Source of the DNA: Streptomyces sp. 130
GTDB taxonomy: Bacteria > Actinomycetota > Actinomycetes > Streptomycetales > Streptomycetaceae
Direction of reading: 5' to 3'
DNA length: 64,000 bases
Assembly: GCF_007096885.1 (NCBI RefSeq)
Contig: NZ_VJNO01000003.1
Location: 203,790 to 267,789 of the forward strand
The position numbers and the translations under genes are program-made. The first letter of the stretch is position 1. Each line of letters opens with the position of its first letter. Shown here in pieces: positions 25,238-36,300 of the stretch. The notes beneath the pieces are model-generated. The model ran no database searches and had not been told where the DNA came from. It saw only the letters and a program-made list of their open reading frames with translations.

Positions 25238-25687
25238 TCAGCGGACTTCGAGGGCCCGCTGCTCCTTGAACGCGGCGCAGTTGGAGTTCTCCACGGACAC
25301 GTACACATTGGCGATGTGGCCGCCCCAGCTGACGCAGTGGCCCTTGCCGTAGGCGTAGACCGGGCCGGCGTACGACGTGTAGCTGCCGTAGTCGTTCGCC
25401 GAGGCGTCGGTGTCGGGGACGTAGATGTACGCCGACATGTCCTTGGCGGCGCCGGGGGTGGACCGGATGGTCACCACGCAGTTCTTGCCGTTCGTCGCGT
25501 TGTACGTCAGGTAGACCGTGCCGAGGGAGCCCACGGCGGCCGAGTTGACGGTCTTGTACGAGCTCCCGCAGACCTTCTGCGGGGTGGTGTTGGGCGCGGC
25601 GGACGCGGTCGGGCCGAAGGCGGCCGTCGCGCCCAGCACGAGGCTGGTCAGGGCCCCGGCGGTGGCGAGAGTACGGATGTTTCGCAT
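25238..25687 (-). CDS. sapA: Spore-associated protein A-like secreted protein
   Basis: 149 residues with a signal peptide (MRNIRTLATAGALTSLVLG, then TASA-A around 30) and a small beta-rich body containing four Cys (KVCGSSY, NCVVTI, GHCVSW, SNCAAF) and many Tyr, Ser and Gly. This matches the SapA family of Streptomyces, small proteins found on the spore surface whose exact task is not settled. ATG 25687 has AAGGGGG upstream. It lies just downstream of, and on the same strand as, the second NRPS gene; hairpins at 25707-25735 in the gap suggest its own control rather than cotranscription. Confidence 0.8.
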   Translation of the reverse strand: MRNIRTLATAGALTSLVLGATAAFGPTASAAPNTTPQKVCGSSYKTVNSAAVGSLGTVYLTYNATNGKNCVVTIRSTPGAAKDMSAYIYVPDTDASANDYGSYTSYAGPVYAYGKGHCVSWGGHIANVYVSVENSNCAAFKEQRALEVR

Positions 25688-25795
25688 ATTTCCCCCTTGT
25701 AGCTCCGGGAGTGGTTTTGCTCCCACTTGTTGGGACCTCCGAGGGGCGCGGATGGTTGTATACGGATTGCCGGGTACTTGCCGGTTGGTGATCTT

Positions 25796-26930
25796 TCACG
25801 CACCCGGCAGTGCTCCGGGGGCCGGGAGGAAGCCCGTGACCTGGAAATACGTCAGGTAGCGCGTCAGGACCTCGTCGGTGAGCGGCGGTTGACGCACGCC
25901 CGCCTCCGCCGCCGCCCGGGCCGTGCGGCCGGAGTCGAAGCGGCGGTGGTCCGCCTCGTCGTGACCGGCCGGCCCGTCGTCGCCGAGGAACAACTGTGCG
26001 GCGTTGTCCGGGTGTTCGGCCACGCAGGCCCGCCACTCCTCGGGCGTCACCGGGCGCAGTGCGTACCCGAGGCGGGCCGCCGCCTCGAAGACGCGGTCCA
26101 GGCCCGGCGCGTCCGGGTTGGTGTAGTGGTACGCCTCCGCCCCCGGCCCGCCGGAGGTGCTGAGGGCCGCGACGGCGGCGCTGACGTAGTCCACGGGAAC
26201 CCAGTCGGTCGTCCCGTGCGCCAGATCGGGCACCGCTCCGGCCTGGAGGCACCCCTTGATGAGCTGCCAGAGCAGGTCCCGGTCCTGGCAGGCACCGGTG
26301 GCGGTGTCGCCGCTGATGCGGCCCGGGCGGTGGACGGTCACCGGGAGGCCGCGCTCGCGGGCGATGCCGACCAGTTGCTCGGCGACCCATTTGCTCTGCG
26401 CGTACCCGTCGGGCAGGCCGGCCGCCGGGCCGGTCGGGGACGACTCGGTGAGCGGCGCGGGGTCCGTCCCGCGCGACGGGGCGTACACCCCGGTGGTGGA
26501 GACGTAGTGCAGGCCGGGCGATCCGGAGTCCGCGAGGAGGCGGAGCAGCTCCTCGGTGCCGGCCACGTTGGGCGCGCGCAGATCACCGTACGGGGCGGCG
26601 AAGTTGACGCGGGCGCCGTTGTGCAGCACGGGGCCCAGGCGCCGGGCGAGGGCGGTCCTCTCGGCGGGGTCGAGGCCGAGGCCGGGGGCGGCGAGATCGC
26701 CGGGGACCGGGTGGATCAGGCCGGCGTACCGGGACTGCCACAGGCCGTAGTGCTCCAGGTTGGCGCGGAGCCGCTGGGCCGCGCTGTCGGGGCTCGCGGC
26801 CCGGACCAGGCAGTCGACGGGGCCGCCCGTGGCCTCGATGAGGTCGCGCAGGAGGAACGCGCCGAGGAAGCCGGAGGCCCCGGTGAGCAGGGGCCGCGCG
26901 GAGGGGCGGGCGGGCCGGCGGTCCCGGCGC
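25796..26930 (-). other. Reductase (R/TD) release domain of the NRPS
   Basis: C-terminal 375 or so residues of the second NRPS. NADPH-binding [14 protein letters not shown], active-site Thr in YVSTTGVY, Tyr and Lys in YAQSKW, and [10 protein letters not shown] downstream mark the extended-SDR thioester reductase family. These domains free the T-bound peptide as an aldehyde (two electrons) or, if the aldehyde is reduced again, an alcohol. Sequence alone does not separate the two outcomes. No aminotransferase or cyclising enzyme lies nearby to convert the aldehyde further. Confidence 0.9.
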
Positions 26931-29900
26931 CCGCCGGTGATGTCCGGCGCGAGCCGCACCTCGGCGGCGAAGTCCGGTGCGACCGCCTCCTGCCGCTCCT
27001 CCTCCCCCGGTCCCCGGCCGAGCAGGCGGTCGACGCCCTCGACGGTGGGCGTCGCGAAGAGGGCGCGCAGGGAGGGCCGCACCCCGCAGCGTTCCCCGAT
27101 CCGGCGGGCCAGGGTCACGGCGAGCAGCGAGTGGCCGCCCAGCGCGAAGAAGTCGTCGGTGACGCCGACCTCCGGCACGCCGAGGGTCTGCGCGAACACC
27201 TCGCACAGGGCGCGTTCACGGGCGGTGCGCGGGGCCCGCCCGCCGGCCGGGGCCGCACTCTCCGGGGCGGGCAGCGCGCGCCGGTCGGTCTTGCCGTTGG
27301 GCGTCACGGGGAGGGCGTCGAGCCGGACGTGGGCGGCGGGCACCATGTGTTCGGGCAGGGTGGCGGCGAGGTGGGCGCGCAGTCCGGCCCAGCCGGGGGC
27401 GGGTTCGCCGGCGGCGGGCACGGTGTAGGCGACGAGGCGCCGGTCGCCGGGGCGGTCCTCGCGGACGGTGACGCAGGCGGCGGCGACCCCGGGGTGTGAG
27501 GTGAGCGCCGCCTCGATCTCGCCGAGCTCGATGCGGAAGCCGCGGAGCTTGACCTGGTCGTCCGCCCGGGAGACGTAGAGGAGGCGCCCGTCCGCCGTCC
27601 ACCGCACCAGGTCCCCGGTGCGGTACATCCGGCCGCCCGCGCGGTCGAAGGGGTCGGCGACGAAGCGGGTGGCGGTGAGACCGGCCCGGCCGTGGTAACC
27701 GCGTGCGAGGCCCTCGCCGGCCACGTACAGCTCGCCCGTGACACCGGGCGGTACGGGCGTCAGCCGGTCGTCGAGGACGTACACGCGGGTGCCGTCGACG
27801 GGGGCGCCGATGGGGACGGTGCGGTCCGGGGCGAGGGGGCCTTCCGCGTGCTGGAAGGCGCTCATGGTGGCGCAGACGGTGGTCTCGGTCGGGCCGTAGG
27901 CGTTGACGAGGAAGCGGTCCCGGGCCCAGGCGTGCACGAGGGCGGGCGGGCACGCCTCTCCGGCGAGGACCATGGTGAGGCCGGTGGGCAGGGAGTCCGG
28001 GGGCATCACGGCGAGGGCGGCGGGCGGGATGGTGAGGTGGGTGACGCCCCGGTCGCGGACCAGGCCGGCGAGGGCCGGTCCCGGCAGCAGGGCGTCGCGG
28101 GTGTCGATCTCCAGGCAGGCGCCGGTGAGCAGCCCCATGCACAGCTCCCAGAACGCGGCGTCGAAGCTGACCGACGCCATGTGCAGCACCCGGCTGCCCG
28201 GTCCGACGCGCAGCCGCTCGCTCTGCGTCGCGGCCATCGCCCGCACGCCCCGGTGCGTGACGACCACGCCCTTGGGGCGGCCGGTGGAGCCCGAGGTGTA
28301 GATGACGTACGCCGGGTGGGCCGGGTCGATGCGCACGGGTTCCGTCGTCGCGCCGCTCGCGGCGAGGTCGTCGGTGTACAGGTGCGGCACCGGGTGGCCG
28401 GGCAGGCCGCGGTGGAGCTCCGGGGTGGTGAGGAGCAGGCGGGGGCACGCGTCGTCCAGCATGTAGGACAGGCGCTGGGCCGGGTAGTCCGGGTCCAGCG
28501 GCACATAGGCGGCGCCCGCCTTCAGGACGCCGAGCAGGGCCACGACGAGCTCGGACGTCCGGGGCAGGGCGACGGCCACCCGGTCCTCGGGGCCCACGCC
28601 CCGTTCGGTGAGGTGGCGTGCCAGCGCGTCGGCGCGGGCGTCGAGTTCGCCGTAGGTGAGGGTGGTGCGCGCGTCGCGGACGGCCGGGGCCGCCGGGGTG
28701 CGCCGGGCCCACTCCTCGAAGAGCGCGGGGACCGTCGTGGCGGGCAGGCCGTCGGCGGGCCCGGTGCCGAGGGCGGTGAGGCGGTCGTGCTCGGCGGCGG
28801 TCAGCAGGTCGTAGCTGTGCAGGGGGCGGTCGGGGTCGGCGGTGACGGCGCCCAGCAGCAGGACGAGCCGGTCGGCGAGGCTCTGGACGGTGGGCGCGTC
28901 GAAGAGTTCGGTGGCGTAGTCGACGGTGCCCCGCATGCCGTCGAGGGCGCCGGTGTCGTCGTAGGTCTCGGTGAGCGCGAACGACAGGTCGAACTTGCTG
29001 ACTTCCGCCTCGGCGGGCACCCCGGTGACGGTGAGGCCGGGCAGGTCGATGGCGGCGGGGGCCTGGTTCTGGAGGACCAGCATGGTCTGGAAGAGCGGGT
29101 GGTGGCTCTGGGCGCGCGCCGGGTTGAGGAGTTCGACCAGCCGCTCGAAGGGCACGTCCTGGTGGGCGTAGGCGGCGAGGTCGAATTCCCGGACGCGGCC
29201 GAGGAGTTCGCGGAAGGTGGGGTCGCCGCTCAGATCGGTGCGCAGGACGAGGGTGTTGACGAAGAAGCCGACGAGACCGTTCGCCGCCTCGTCGGTGCGT
29301 CCGGCGACGGCCGTGCCCAGGGGGATGTCCTCGCCGCCGCCGTGCCGGGACAGGACGGTGGCCAGGGCGGCCTGGAGGACCATGAAGACGCTGGAGCCGC
29401 AGGTGCGGGCGAGCTCCGTGACCTGGCGGGCGGTGGCCCGGTCCACGGAGAAGCCGAGGGTGGCACCGGTGTGCCGGGAGGTGGCGGGGCGCGGCCGGTC
29501 CCAGGGCAGTTCGATCGCCTCGGGCAGCCCGTCCAGCGCGTGCCGCCAGTGGGAGAGCTGCCGGCGGACGAGGCTGTCGGGGTCCTTCTCGTCGCCGAGC
29601 AGGGCGCGCTGCCAGAGGGTGTGGTCCGCGTAGTCGACGGGCAGCGGTGCCCAGGCGGGTGCCTCGCCCCGGGCGCGGGCACGGTAGGCGAGGCCGAGGT
29701 CGTGGGCGAGGGGTGCGAGCGAGGTGCCGTCGGCCGCGATGTGGTGGACGACGAGCACCAGCACGTGGGCGTCGGGGGCCAGGCGGAGCAGGGTCGCGCG
29801 CAGGGGCAGGCTGTGCTCGATGTCGATGGGCTCGGCGGTGGCGGCGGCGACGCGGTGGCGCAGCTTCGCCTCCTCGACGCTCTCCATGGCGAACGGGATG

Positions 29901-32900
29901 ACGACGTCGCCGGGTGCGGTGATGTGCTGGCACGGTCCGCCCTCGCCCTCCGGGAAGACGGTGCGCAGGGCGGTGTGCCGGGCGATGACGTCGGCCACGG
30001 CGGTGCACAGGGCGTCGGCGTCGAGCGGTCCGTCGACGCGCACGGCGAGCGGGATGTTGTACGTGGCGGAGGGCCCGTCGAGCCGGTGCAGGAACCACAG
30101 CCGCTGCTGGGCGTAGGACAGCGGGAGTTCGGCGGGGCGGGGCTGCGGGACCAGGGCGGGGCGGGTGCCGCCTGCCGCGCCCTCCAGGGCGCCGGCGAGC
30201 GCGGCGACGGTGGGGTGTTCGAACAGGGTGCGGATGTCGGTCTCGGTGTGCAGGGCGGTGCGGATGCGGCCGACGAGGCGGGTGGCGAGCAGGGAGTGGC
30301 CGCCCAGGGCGAAGAAGCTGTCGTCGGTGCCGACCCGGTCCACGCCGAGCACATCGGCGAACAGCCCGGCCAGGATCTCCTCCATGGCGCTGCGCGGTGC
30401 CCGCCCCGCAGCCGTGCGGGGTGCGGTGGGCGCGGGCAGGGCGGCCCGGTCGATCTTGCCGTTGGGGGTCAGGGGCAGGGCGTCCAGCGGCTGGATGACG
30501 GCCGGGACCATGTACGCGGGCAGCAGCCGGCCGACGTGGGCGGCGAGCAGTCCGGGGTCGGGTCTCTCGCCGGGCGCCGGGACGACGTAGGCGGTGAGGG
30601 TGCGGTCGCCGGGCAGGTCCTCGCGTACGAGGACGCAGGCGGCGCGCACCGCCGGGTGGTCGCGCAGGACCGTTTCGATCTCGGCGGGTTCGATGCGGTG
30701 GCCGCGCAGTTTGATCTGCTGGTCGGCCCGGGCGACGTAGCGCACGGTGCCGTCGGCGTCCTGGCGCACCAGGTCGCCGGTGCGGTACATGCGCGCCCCG
30801 TCGCCCGCGAAGGGGTCGGCGACGAATCGGGTCGCGGTGAGGGCCGCCCGGCCGAGGTAGCCGCGGGCGACGCCGGGGCCCGCGAGGTAGAGCTCGCCCT
30901 CGGCGCCGGGCGGTACGGGGCTCAGCGCGGCGTCCAGGACGTAGGCGCGCATGCCGTCGAGCGGGTGGCCGATGGGCGGGGCACCGGCGGGGGTGTGGCC
31001 GGGGCCGACGTGGTGGGCGGTGGCGAAGGTGGTGGTCTCGGTGGGGCCGTACACGTGCAGGACGGTCGTCGCGGGGTGGGCGGCGGCGACGCGCTGCATG
31101 ACCCCGGGCGCGGCGGCCTCACCTCCGGCGGCGACCAGGCGCAGCTGCCCGAGGGAGCCGGGGTCGGTCTCGGCCAGCACGTTGAAGAGGGCCGTCGTGA
31201 GGAAGGCGGCCGTGACGCCGTGCCGGGTCACCAGCTCCCGCAGGGTGTCGGGCTGGAGCGGGCCCTCCGGGGCGACGACGACGCGTCCGCCGCGCAGCAG
31301 CGGGGTCCAGAGCTCGAAGGTCGAGGCGTCGAAGACGTACGCGGAGTGCAGCAGGACGGCGTCGGCGGCTCCGCCGTCCCAGCCTTGGTGGGCGGCCAGG
31401 GCCGCGATGTCGCCGTGGCTGACGCCGACGCCCTTGGGCAGTCCGGTGGACCCGGAGGTGAACATCACGTAGGCGAGCCGGTCGCCGCCCGGTGCGGCGG
31501 GGAGCGGGCCCGGGGCGGCGGGGCCGCCGGTGAGGACGCGGCCGGCCCGGTCGACGGTCAGGAGTGCGGTTTCGGGGCCGAGCCGGCGGACCCAGGGCAG
31601 CGTGGCGGTCGTCTCGTCCACGACGAGGACGCGCAGGGGGACGACTTCGGTGACCCGGTTGAGCCGTTCGGTGGGCCAGCGGGCGTCGAGCGGCACATAG
31701 GCCGCGCCCGCGCGCAGGGCGGCCAGCGAGGCGGTGACGGTGGCGGCCGAGCGGGCGACGAGGATGCCGACGCCGTCCTCGGCCCCGGTCCCGAGGCCGG
31801 TCAGGGCGGCGGCGAGCCGGTCCGCGAGACCGGTGAGCTGTGCGTACGTCAGCTGCTCGCCGGCGCCGCAGACGGCCACCGCGTCCGGGTGGCGGGCGGC
31901 CCGGCCGGCGACGGCCCGCGGGATGCTCAGGGCCGTGGTGCCGTCGGGCAGGGCGGCGCCCGTCCCCCGGGCGACGAGCCGGTCGCGTTCGCCGTCGAGC
32001 AGGAAGGGCGCGGTGTCGGCGCGCCGGCCGAGGTCCTGGGCCATGGCGGTCAGCAGCTGCCGCATGCGCGAGACGGTTTCGGCCACCTCCTGGCGGTCGA
32101 GCACGGCGGCCCGGTAGCCGAAGGTGATCCTCAGGGTGTCGCCGGGGGCGACGGTGAGGGTGAGCGGGTAGTGGGCGGCGTCGGTGCCGCTGAAGCCGGT
32201 GACGGCCAGGCCGGGCAGTCCCCGCTGGGCGGTGCGCAGGGCCTCGGCGTCCATCGGGTAGTTCTCGAAGACGACGAGGGTGTCGAAGAGTTCGTCCAGG
32301 CCGGTGGCGCCCCGGATGTCGCTGAGGCCCACGTGCTGGCTGCCGAGGAGCCGGCCCTGCTCGGCCTGGAGCCGGGTCAGGAACTCCGCCAGGGTCTCGC
32401 CGGTCGCGGGCCCGGTGCGCACGGGCACGGTGTTGATGAACAGGCCGATCATGGACTCGACGCCGGGGAGCTCCGGCGGACGCCCGGACACGGTGGTGCC
32501 GAACACCACGTCGGAGCGCCCGGTGAGGTGGCCGAGGAGCAGGCCCCAGGCGCCCTGGACCAGGGTGTTGAGGGTGAGCCGGTGGGCGCGGGCCGTCTCG
32601 CGCAGCCGGGCCGTCACGGCGGCGTCCAGGTCGAGGACGAGCGTCTCGGGCAGTTCGGCGGCGCCGTCCGGGCCGTCCCGCTCCGCGAGGAGGGTCGGTG
32701 CCTCGATGCCGGCGAGGGCGGCGGACCAGGTGTCGAGGGCGGCGGCGCGGTCCTGCTGGGAGAGCCAGACCAGATAGGCGCGGTACGGGGTGACGCGCGG
32801 CAGTGCGCTCTCGTCGCCGCCGGCCGCGTACAGCTCGAAGAGCTCCCGTACGAGCAGCGGCAGGGACCAGCCGTCGAACAGGATGTGATGGCTCGTCATG

Positions 32901-33319
32901 ACCAGGCGGTGCCGGTCCGGAGCGGTGCGCACCAGGGTGAACCGCATCAGGGGCGGGGTCGCCAGGTCGAAGCGGCGGGTGCGGTCGGTGGTGAGGAAGG
33001 CGGTCAGGCGGTCCGGGACCGTGCCCGCGTCGTCGCCGGACAGGTCCAGCTCCTCCAGGGGGACGGGGACCTCGGCCGCCACCGCCTGCACGGGTTCGTC
33101 CAGGTCCTCGTGGAGGAAGCCGACGCGCAGATTGGCGTGGCGGCGGAGCAGGCCCGCGACGGCGGCGCGCAGGGTGGGGACGTGGACGGGGCCTTCGAGG
33201 TCGAAGACGAACTGCGCGGTGTAGACGTCCACGGCGTGCGAGTCGTACAGGGCGTGGAAGTACATCCCGGCCTGCAGCGGCGTCAGGGGGAGCACGTCCT
33301 CCAGCTGGAACCCGTTCAC
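25796..33319 (-). CDS. Two-module NRPS with terminal thioester reductase: C-A-T-C-A-T-R
   Basis: About 2507 residues in the order C (10-440), A (460-950), T (Ser near 1008), C (1064-1475), A (1500-1990), T (Ser near 2063), reductase (2130-2507). The first C domain opens [20 protein letters not shown], the DCL type that accepts a D-residue from the preceding protein, and its catalytic motif is HHILFDGWS. Pocket codes read DAFFAGVTFK (module 5, Val/Ile-like) and DAWTVAAVCK (module 6, Phe). The chain is released by an SDR-type reductase ([20 protein letters not shown]) instead of a thioesterase, giving an aldehyde or alcohol. The preferred start is GTG 33319, overlapping the previous TGA as GTGA, with GGGGTGG upstream; the frame itself extends to 33334. 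Confidence 0.95.
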   Translation of the reverse strand: MNGFQLEDVLPLTPLQAGMYFHALYDSHAVDVYTAQFVFDLEGPVHVPTLRAAVAGLLRRHANLRVGFLHEDLDEPVQAVAAEVPVPLEELDLSGDDAGTVPDRLTAFLTTDRTRRFDLATPPLMRFTLVRTAPDRHRLVMTSHHILFDGWSLPLLVRELFELYAAGGDESALPRVTPYRAYLVWLSQQDRAAALDTWSAALAGIEAPTLLAERDGPDGAAELPETLVLDLDAAVTARLRETARAHRLTLNTLVQGAWGLLLGHLTGRSDVVFGTTVSGRPPELPGVESMIGLFINTVPVRTGPATGETLAEFLTRLQAEQGRLLGSQHVGLSDIRGATGLDELFDTLVVFENYPMDAEALRTAQRGLPGLAVTGFSGTDAAHYPLTLTVAPGDTLRITFGYRAAVLDRQEVAETVSRMRQLLTAMAQDLGRRADTAPFLLDGERDRLVARGTGAALPDGTTALSIPRAVAGRAARHPDAVAVCGAGEQLTYAQLTGLADRLAAALTGLGTGAEDGVGILVARSAATVTASLAALRAGAAYVPLDARWPTERLNRVTEVVPLRVLVVDETTATLPWVRRLGPETALLTVDRAGRVLTGGPAAPGPLPAAPGGDRLAYVMFTSGSTGLPKGVGVSHGDIAALAAHQGWDGGAADAVLLHSAYVFDASTFELWTPLLRGGRVVVAPEGPLQPDTLRELVTRHGVTAAFLTTALFNVLAETDPGSLGQLRLVAAGGEAAAPGVMQRVAAAHPATTVLHVYGPTETTTFATAHHVGPGHTPAGAPPIGHPLDGMRAYVLDAALSPVPPGAEGELYLAGPGVARGYLGRAALTATRFVADPFAGDGARMYRTGDLVRQDADGTVRYVARADQQIKLRGHRIEPAEIETVLRDHPAVRAACVLVREDLPGDRTLTAYVVPAPGERPDPGLLAAHVGRLLPAYMVPAVIQPLDALPLTPNGKIDRAALPAPTAPRTAAGRAPRSAMEEILAGLFADVLGVDRVGTDDSFFALGGHSLLATRLVGRIRTALHTETDIRTLFEHPTVAALAGALEGAAGGTRPALVPQPRPAELPLSYAQQRLWFLHRLDGPSATYNIPLAVRVDGPLDADALCTAVADVIARHTALRTVFPEGEGGPCQHITAPGDVVIPFAMESVEEAKLRHRVAAATAEPIDIEHSLPLRATLLRLAPDAHVLVLVVHHIAADGTSLAPLAHDLGLAYRARARGEAPAWAPLPVDYADHTLWQRALLGDEKDPDSLVRRQLSHWRHALDGLPEAIELPWDRPRPATSRHTGATLGFSVDRATARQVTELARTCGSSVFMVLQAALATVLSRHGGGEDIPLGTAVAGRTDEAANGLVGFFVNTLVLRTDLSGDPTFRELLGRVREFDLAAYAHQDVPFERLVELLNPARAQSHHPLFQTMLVLQNQAPAAIDLPGLTVTGVPAEAEVSKFDLSFALTETYDDTGALDGMRGTVDYATELFDAPTVQSLADRLVLLLGAVTADPDRPLHSYDLLTAAEHDRLTALGTGPADGLPATTVPALFEEWARRTPAAPAVRDARTTLTYGELDARADALARHLTERGVGPEDRVAVALPRTSELVVALLGVLKAGAAYVPLDPDYPAQRLSYMLDDACPRLLLTTPELHRGLPGHPVPHLYTDDLAASGATTEPVRIDPAHPAYVIYTSGSTGRPKGVVVTHRGVRAMAATQSERLRVGPGSRVLHMASVSFDAAFWELCMGLLTGACLEIDTRDALLPGPALAGLVRDRGVTHLTIPPAALAVMPPDSLPTGLTMVLAGEACPPALVHAWARDRFLVNAYGPTETTVCATMSAFQHAEGPLAPDRTVPIGAPVDGTRVYVLDDRLTPVPPGVTGELYVAGEGLARGYHGRAGLTATRFVADPFDRAGGRMYRTGDLVRWTADGRLLYVSRADDQVKLRGFRIELGEIEAALTSHPGVAAACVTVREDRPGDRRLVAYTVPAAGEPAPGWAGLRAHLAATLPEHMVPAAHVRLDALPVTPNGKTDRRALPAPESAAPAGGRAPRTARERALCEVFAQTLGVPEVGVTDDFFALGGHSLLAVTLARRIGERCGVRPSLRALFATPTVEGVDRLLGRGPGEEERQEAVAPDFAAEVRLAPDITGGRRDRRPARPSARPLLTGASGFLGAFLLRDLIEATGGPVDCLVRAASPDSAAQRLRANLEHYGLWQSRYAGLIHPVPGDLAAPGLGLDPAERTALARRLGPVLHNGARVNFAAPYGDLRAPNVAGTEELLRLLADSGSPGLHYVSTTGVYAPSRGTDPAPLTESSPTGPAAGLPDGYAQSKWVAEQLVGIARERGLPVTVHRPGRISGDTATGACQDRDLLWQLIKGCLQAGAVPDLAHGTTDWVPVDYVSAAVAALSTSGGPGAEAYHYTNPDAPGLDRVFEAAARLGYALRPVTPEEWRACVAEHPDNAAQLFLGDDGPAGHDEADHRRFDSGRTARAAAEAGVRQPPLTDEVLTRYLTYFQVTGFLPAPGALPGA
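27020..30130 (-). other. NRPS module 6 (C-A-T), predicted Phe
   Basis: C domain of LCL type ([27 protein letters not shown]). The adenylation domain contains [31 protein letters not shown] and [13 protein letters not shown], giving the code DAWTVAAVCK when aligned to PheA; the Phe reference is DAWTIAAVCK, so nine of ten match. T domain [11 protein letters not shown]. As the last module before the reductase, it would place phenylalaninal at the C-terminus. Confidence 0.85.
30190..33300 (-). other. NRPS module 5 (DCL C-A-T), predicted branched aliphatic residue
   Basis: The DCL condensation domain agrees with the epimerase that ends the previous protein. The A domain segments [29 protein letters not shown] and [13 protein letters not shown] give the code DAFFAGVTFK. 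This is closest to the Ile (DAFFYGITFK) and Val (DAFWIGGTFK) references that I remember, matching eight and seven positions. The code is identical to module 1 and one residue from module 3. Confidence 0.7.
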
Positions 33320-36300
33320 TTGCGTCCACCCCACTTGTTCTGCAGTCGGTCGATCTGGGCCTGGTTGAGCGAGACCAGGGGAAGGTCGGACGGCGTGTAG
33401 CCGCCGGCTCCGGGCTGTTCGGCGTGTTCCGCGACGGCGCGCAGGGCGCGGTTGAACGCCTCGGCGAGTGCGCCCACGTCCTCCTCCTTCAGCAGGTCGC
33501 TGGGCCAGGTCCAGCGGGCCACGAGGCGGGGACCTTCCGGCAGGTCCTCGGTGTGCGCGTTGATGTCGAGGACGTGGTGGACGGGCATGTCGGGGTCCTG
33601 GGCGCGGGGCCCGCCGGCGTCGGTCAGGACCTCCCAGTCGCCGGCCGCCGCCTGGCCGGGGGCCGCGTACCGTCCCAGGTAGTTGAAGCCGATCTGGGGC
33701 GCGGGGGCGGCCAGGCGGGGGGCGGTGGCGGGGTTGAGGTGGCGCAGCATGCCGTGGCCGACGCCGTGGTCGGGGACGGCGCGCAGCTGTTCCTTGACGC
33801 GCTTCACTGCGCGTTCAACGAGCGAGGGACCGAAGCGTGCCGGGTCGCGGACGTCCAGGGGGCCCGGGTCCAGCCGGACGGGGTAGAGGCTGGTGAACCA
33901 GCCGACCGTGCGGGACAGGTCGATGTGGTCGGCGATCTGTTCCCGGCCGTGGCTCTCCAGGTCGAGCAGCACGGCGGTGTCCGGGCGGCCCCGCCAGGTG
34001 TTGACGGCGAGGGCGAGCGCGGTGAGCAGGATGTCGTCGACTCCGGCGTGGAAGGCGCCGGGGACGGTGGTGAGGAGGGGCTTCGTCCAGGTGGCGGGCA
34101 GCTGGGTGGTGAGGGTGCGGGTGCCGTCCGCGGTGTCCAGGAAGGGGTCGAGCGGCCGGTAGCCGAGCTGGGGGTCCGGTGTCCTCAGCGCCTCCTCCCA
34201 CAGGGGCAGTTCGCCGGTGCGGGCCGGTGTGCGGGCCTGTTCGGCGAGGAGCTGGGACCAGCGCCGGTAGGAGGTGGTGGCGGCGGGCAGCGCGGACGCG
34301 GTGCCGGTGGCCACCCGCCAGGCGTGCGCGAGGTCGTCGGCGAGGATGCGCCAGGAGACGGAGTCGACGCAGAGGTGGTGCACGACCAGGAGCAGCCGCC
34401 CGCGTGCTCCGGGTCCCGCGTCGCCCCAGACGGCCTCGAAGACCGCGCCGGCGGAGGGCCGCAGTCGTCGGCGGGCCCGTTCGCCCGCTTCGGTGAGCGC
34501 GGCCCGGGCGGCGGCGGTGTCGAGCCCGGCGATGTCGATACGGGTGAGCCGGCGCCGGGCCGTGACGGCGCCGGGCGGCAGCGTTTCGAGTACGGGCTCG
34601 CCCCCGGCGGTGCGGGAGACGCGCAGACGGAGCATGTCGTGGTGGTCGGCGAGGAGCTGGAGCGCGGCGGCCAGGGTGTCCTCGCGGGCACCGGCGGGGG
34701 TGCTCAGCACACCGGACTGGTTGTAGCCGTCGGTGGTGCCGGGGCGGTCCAGGAACCAGGCGGCGATGGGGGTCGGCTCCATCGTGCCGGTGCCGTGGCC
34801 GTCCGGTTCGCCGGCGGTGCCGTCCAGCGGTGCGGCGACGGCCGCGATGGCCTCGGGGGTGCGGTGGACGAAGACGTCCCTGGGGGTGACGGCGAGCCCG
34901 GCTTCCCGGACGCGGCTGACGAGCTGGATGGAGAGGATGCTGTCGCCGCCGAGCGCGAAGAAGTCGTCGTCGGTACGGACGGCGGGCGCGCGCAGGACGG
35001 AGGCGAACGCCTCGCACAGGACGCGTTCGGGCGCGGTGCGCGGCGCCCGGCCCGGCCGGGCGGTGTCCGGGCGCTCCGGTGCGGGGAGGGCCGCGCGGTC
35101 CGTCTTGCCGTTCGGCAGGAGCGGCAGCGCGTCCAGGGCCACGAAGGCGGCGGGCACCATGTACGGCGGCAGGCTCGTGGTGAGCCGGGCGCGCAGTTCG
35201 CCGTCGGTGAGGCGGGCGCCCGCGGTGTACGCGACGAGGCGCTGTTCGCCGGGGCGGTCCTCGCGGACGAGGGCGCAGGCGGCGGTGATGCCGTCGACCG
35301 CGGTGAGGGCGGCCTCGATCTCGCCGGGCTCGACGCGGAAGCCGTTGAGCTTGACCTGGTCGTCGGCGCGGGAGACGTAGTGGAGGAGCCCGTCGGCGTC
35401 CCGGCGGACCAGGTCGCCGGTGCGGTACATGCGGCTGCCGGCCGGGCCGGAGGGGTCGGCGACGAAGCGGGTGGCGGTGAGCCCGGGGCGGCCTAGGTAG
35501 CCGCGGGCGAGGCCGTCACCGGCGAGGTACAGCTCGCCGGTCACACCCGCCGGTACGGGCTGGAGCGCGGCGTCCAGGACGTGGGCGCGGGTGTTGTCGA
35601 TCGGGCGGCCGAGCGGAACGCCCCCTTCTTCCGCCTGGGCGGTGACGTGGTGGGCGGTGGCGTCGATGGTGGTCTCGGTCGGGCCGTAGAGGTTGTGCAC
35701 AGCGGTGGCCCAGGCCCGCCCGGCCCGGGCCGCCAGGGCGCGGGTCAGGGGCTCGCCGCCGCAGGCGACGGCCCGCAGTGCCGCCGGCGCCGCCTCGGGC
35801 CCCGTCTCGGTGAGCAGGAGCGCGAGGTGGGAGGGCACGAACTGGGCGAGGGTGACGCCCTCGTCGCGCATCCGGGCCAGCAGCCCGGCCGGGTCGTGGT
35901 TGAGCGCGGCCGGTACGGGGCAGGTGGCGCCGCCGTGCAGCAGGGGCAGCCAGGTCTCCCACACCGACGCGTCGAAGCTGGGCGAGGTCCGGGCGAGGAC
36001 GCGGTCGTCGTCGGTGAGGCCGAAGTGGCCGGCCATCCAGGCCATGTGGTTGGTGAGCGCGGCGTGGGTGACGACGACGCCCTTGGGCCGGCCGGTGGAG
36101 CCGGAGGTGTAGATGACGTACGCGGCGTCGTCCGGGCCCGGGGCGGCGGCGGCCGGTGGCGCCCCGCGTCCGGCCGGCCAGGCGGCCCCGTCGCCGAGCG
36201 CGAGGCGGGGCACGGCCGTGAACCGGGCGGCGCGCGCCACGTCGTGGGCCAGGAACAGGGCCGGGCGGGCGTCCTCCAGCATGTGGGCGACGCGGGCCTC

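Noticed and set aside
27692..33400. 1902-residue open frame on the plus strand across the second NRPS
   Set aside because: It is antisense to the NRPS, with Gly/Arg/Val-rich composition and no domain; the long open frame is a by-product of high third-position GC.
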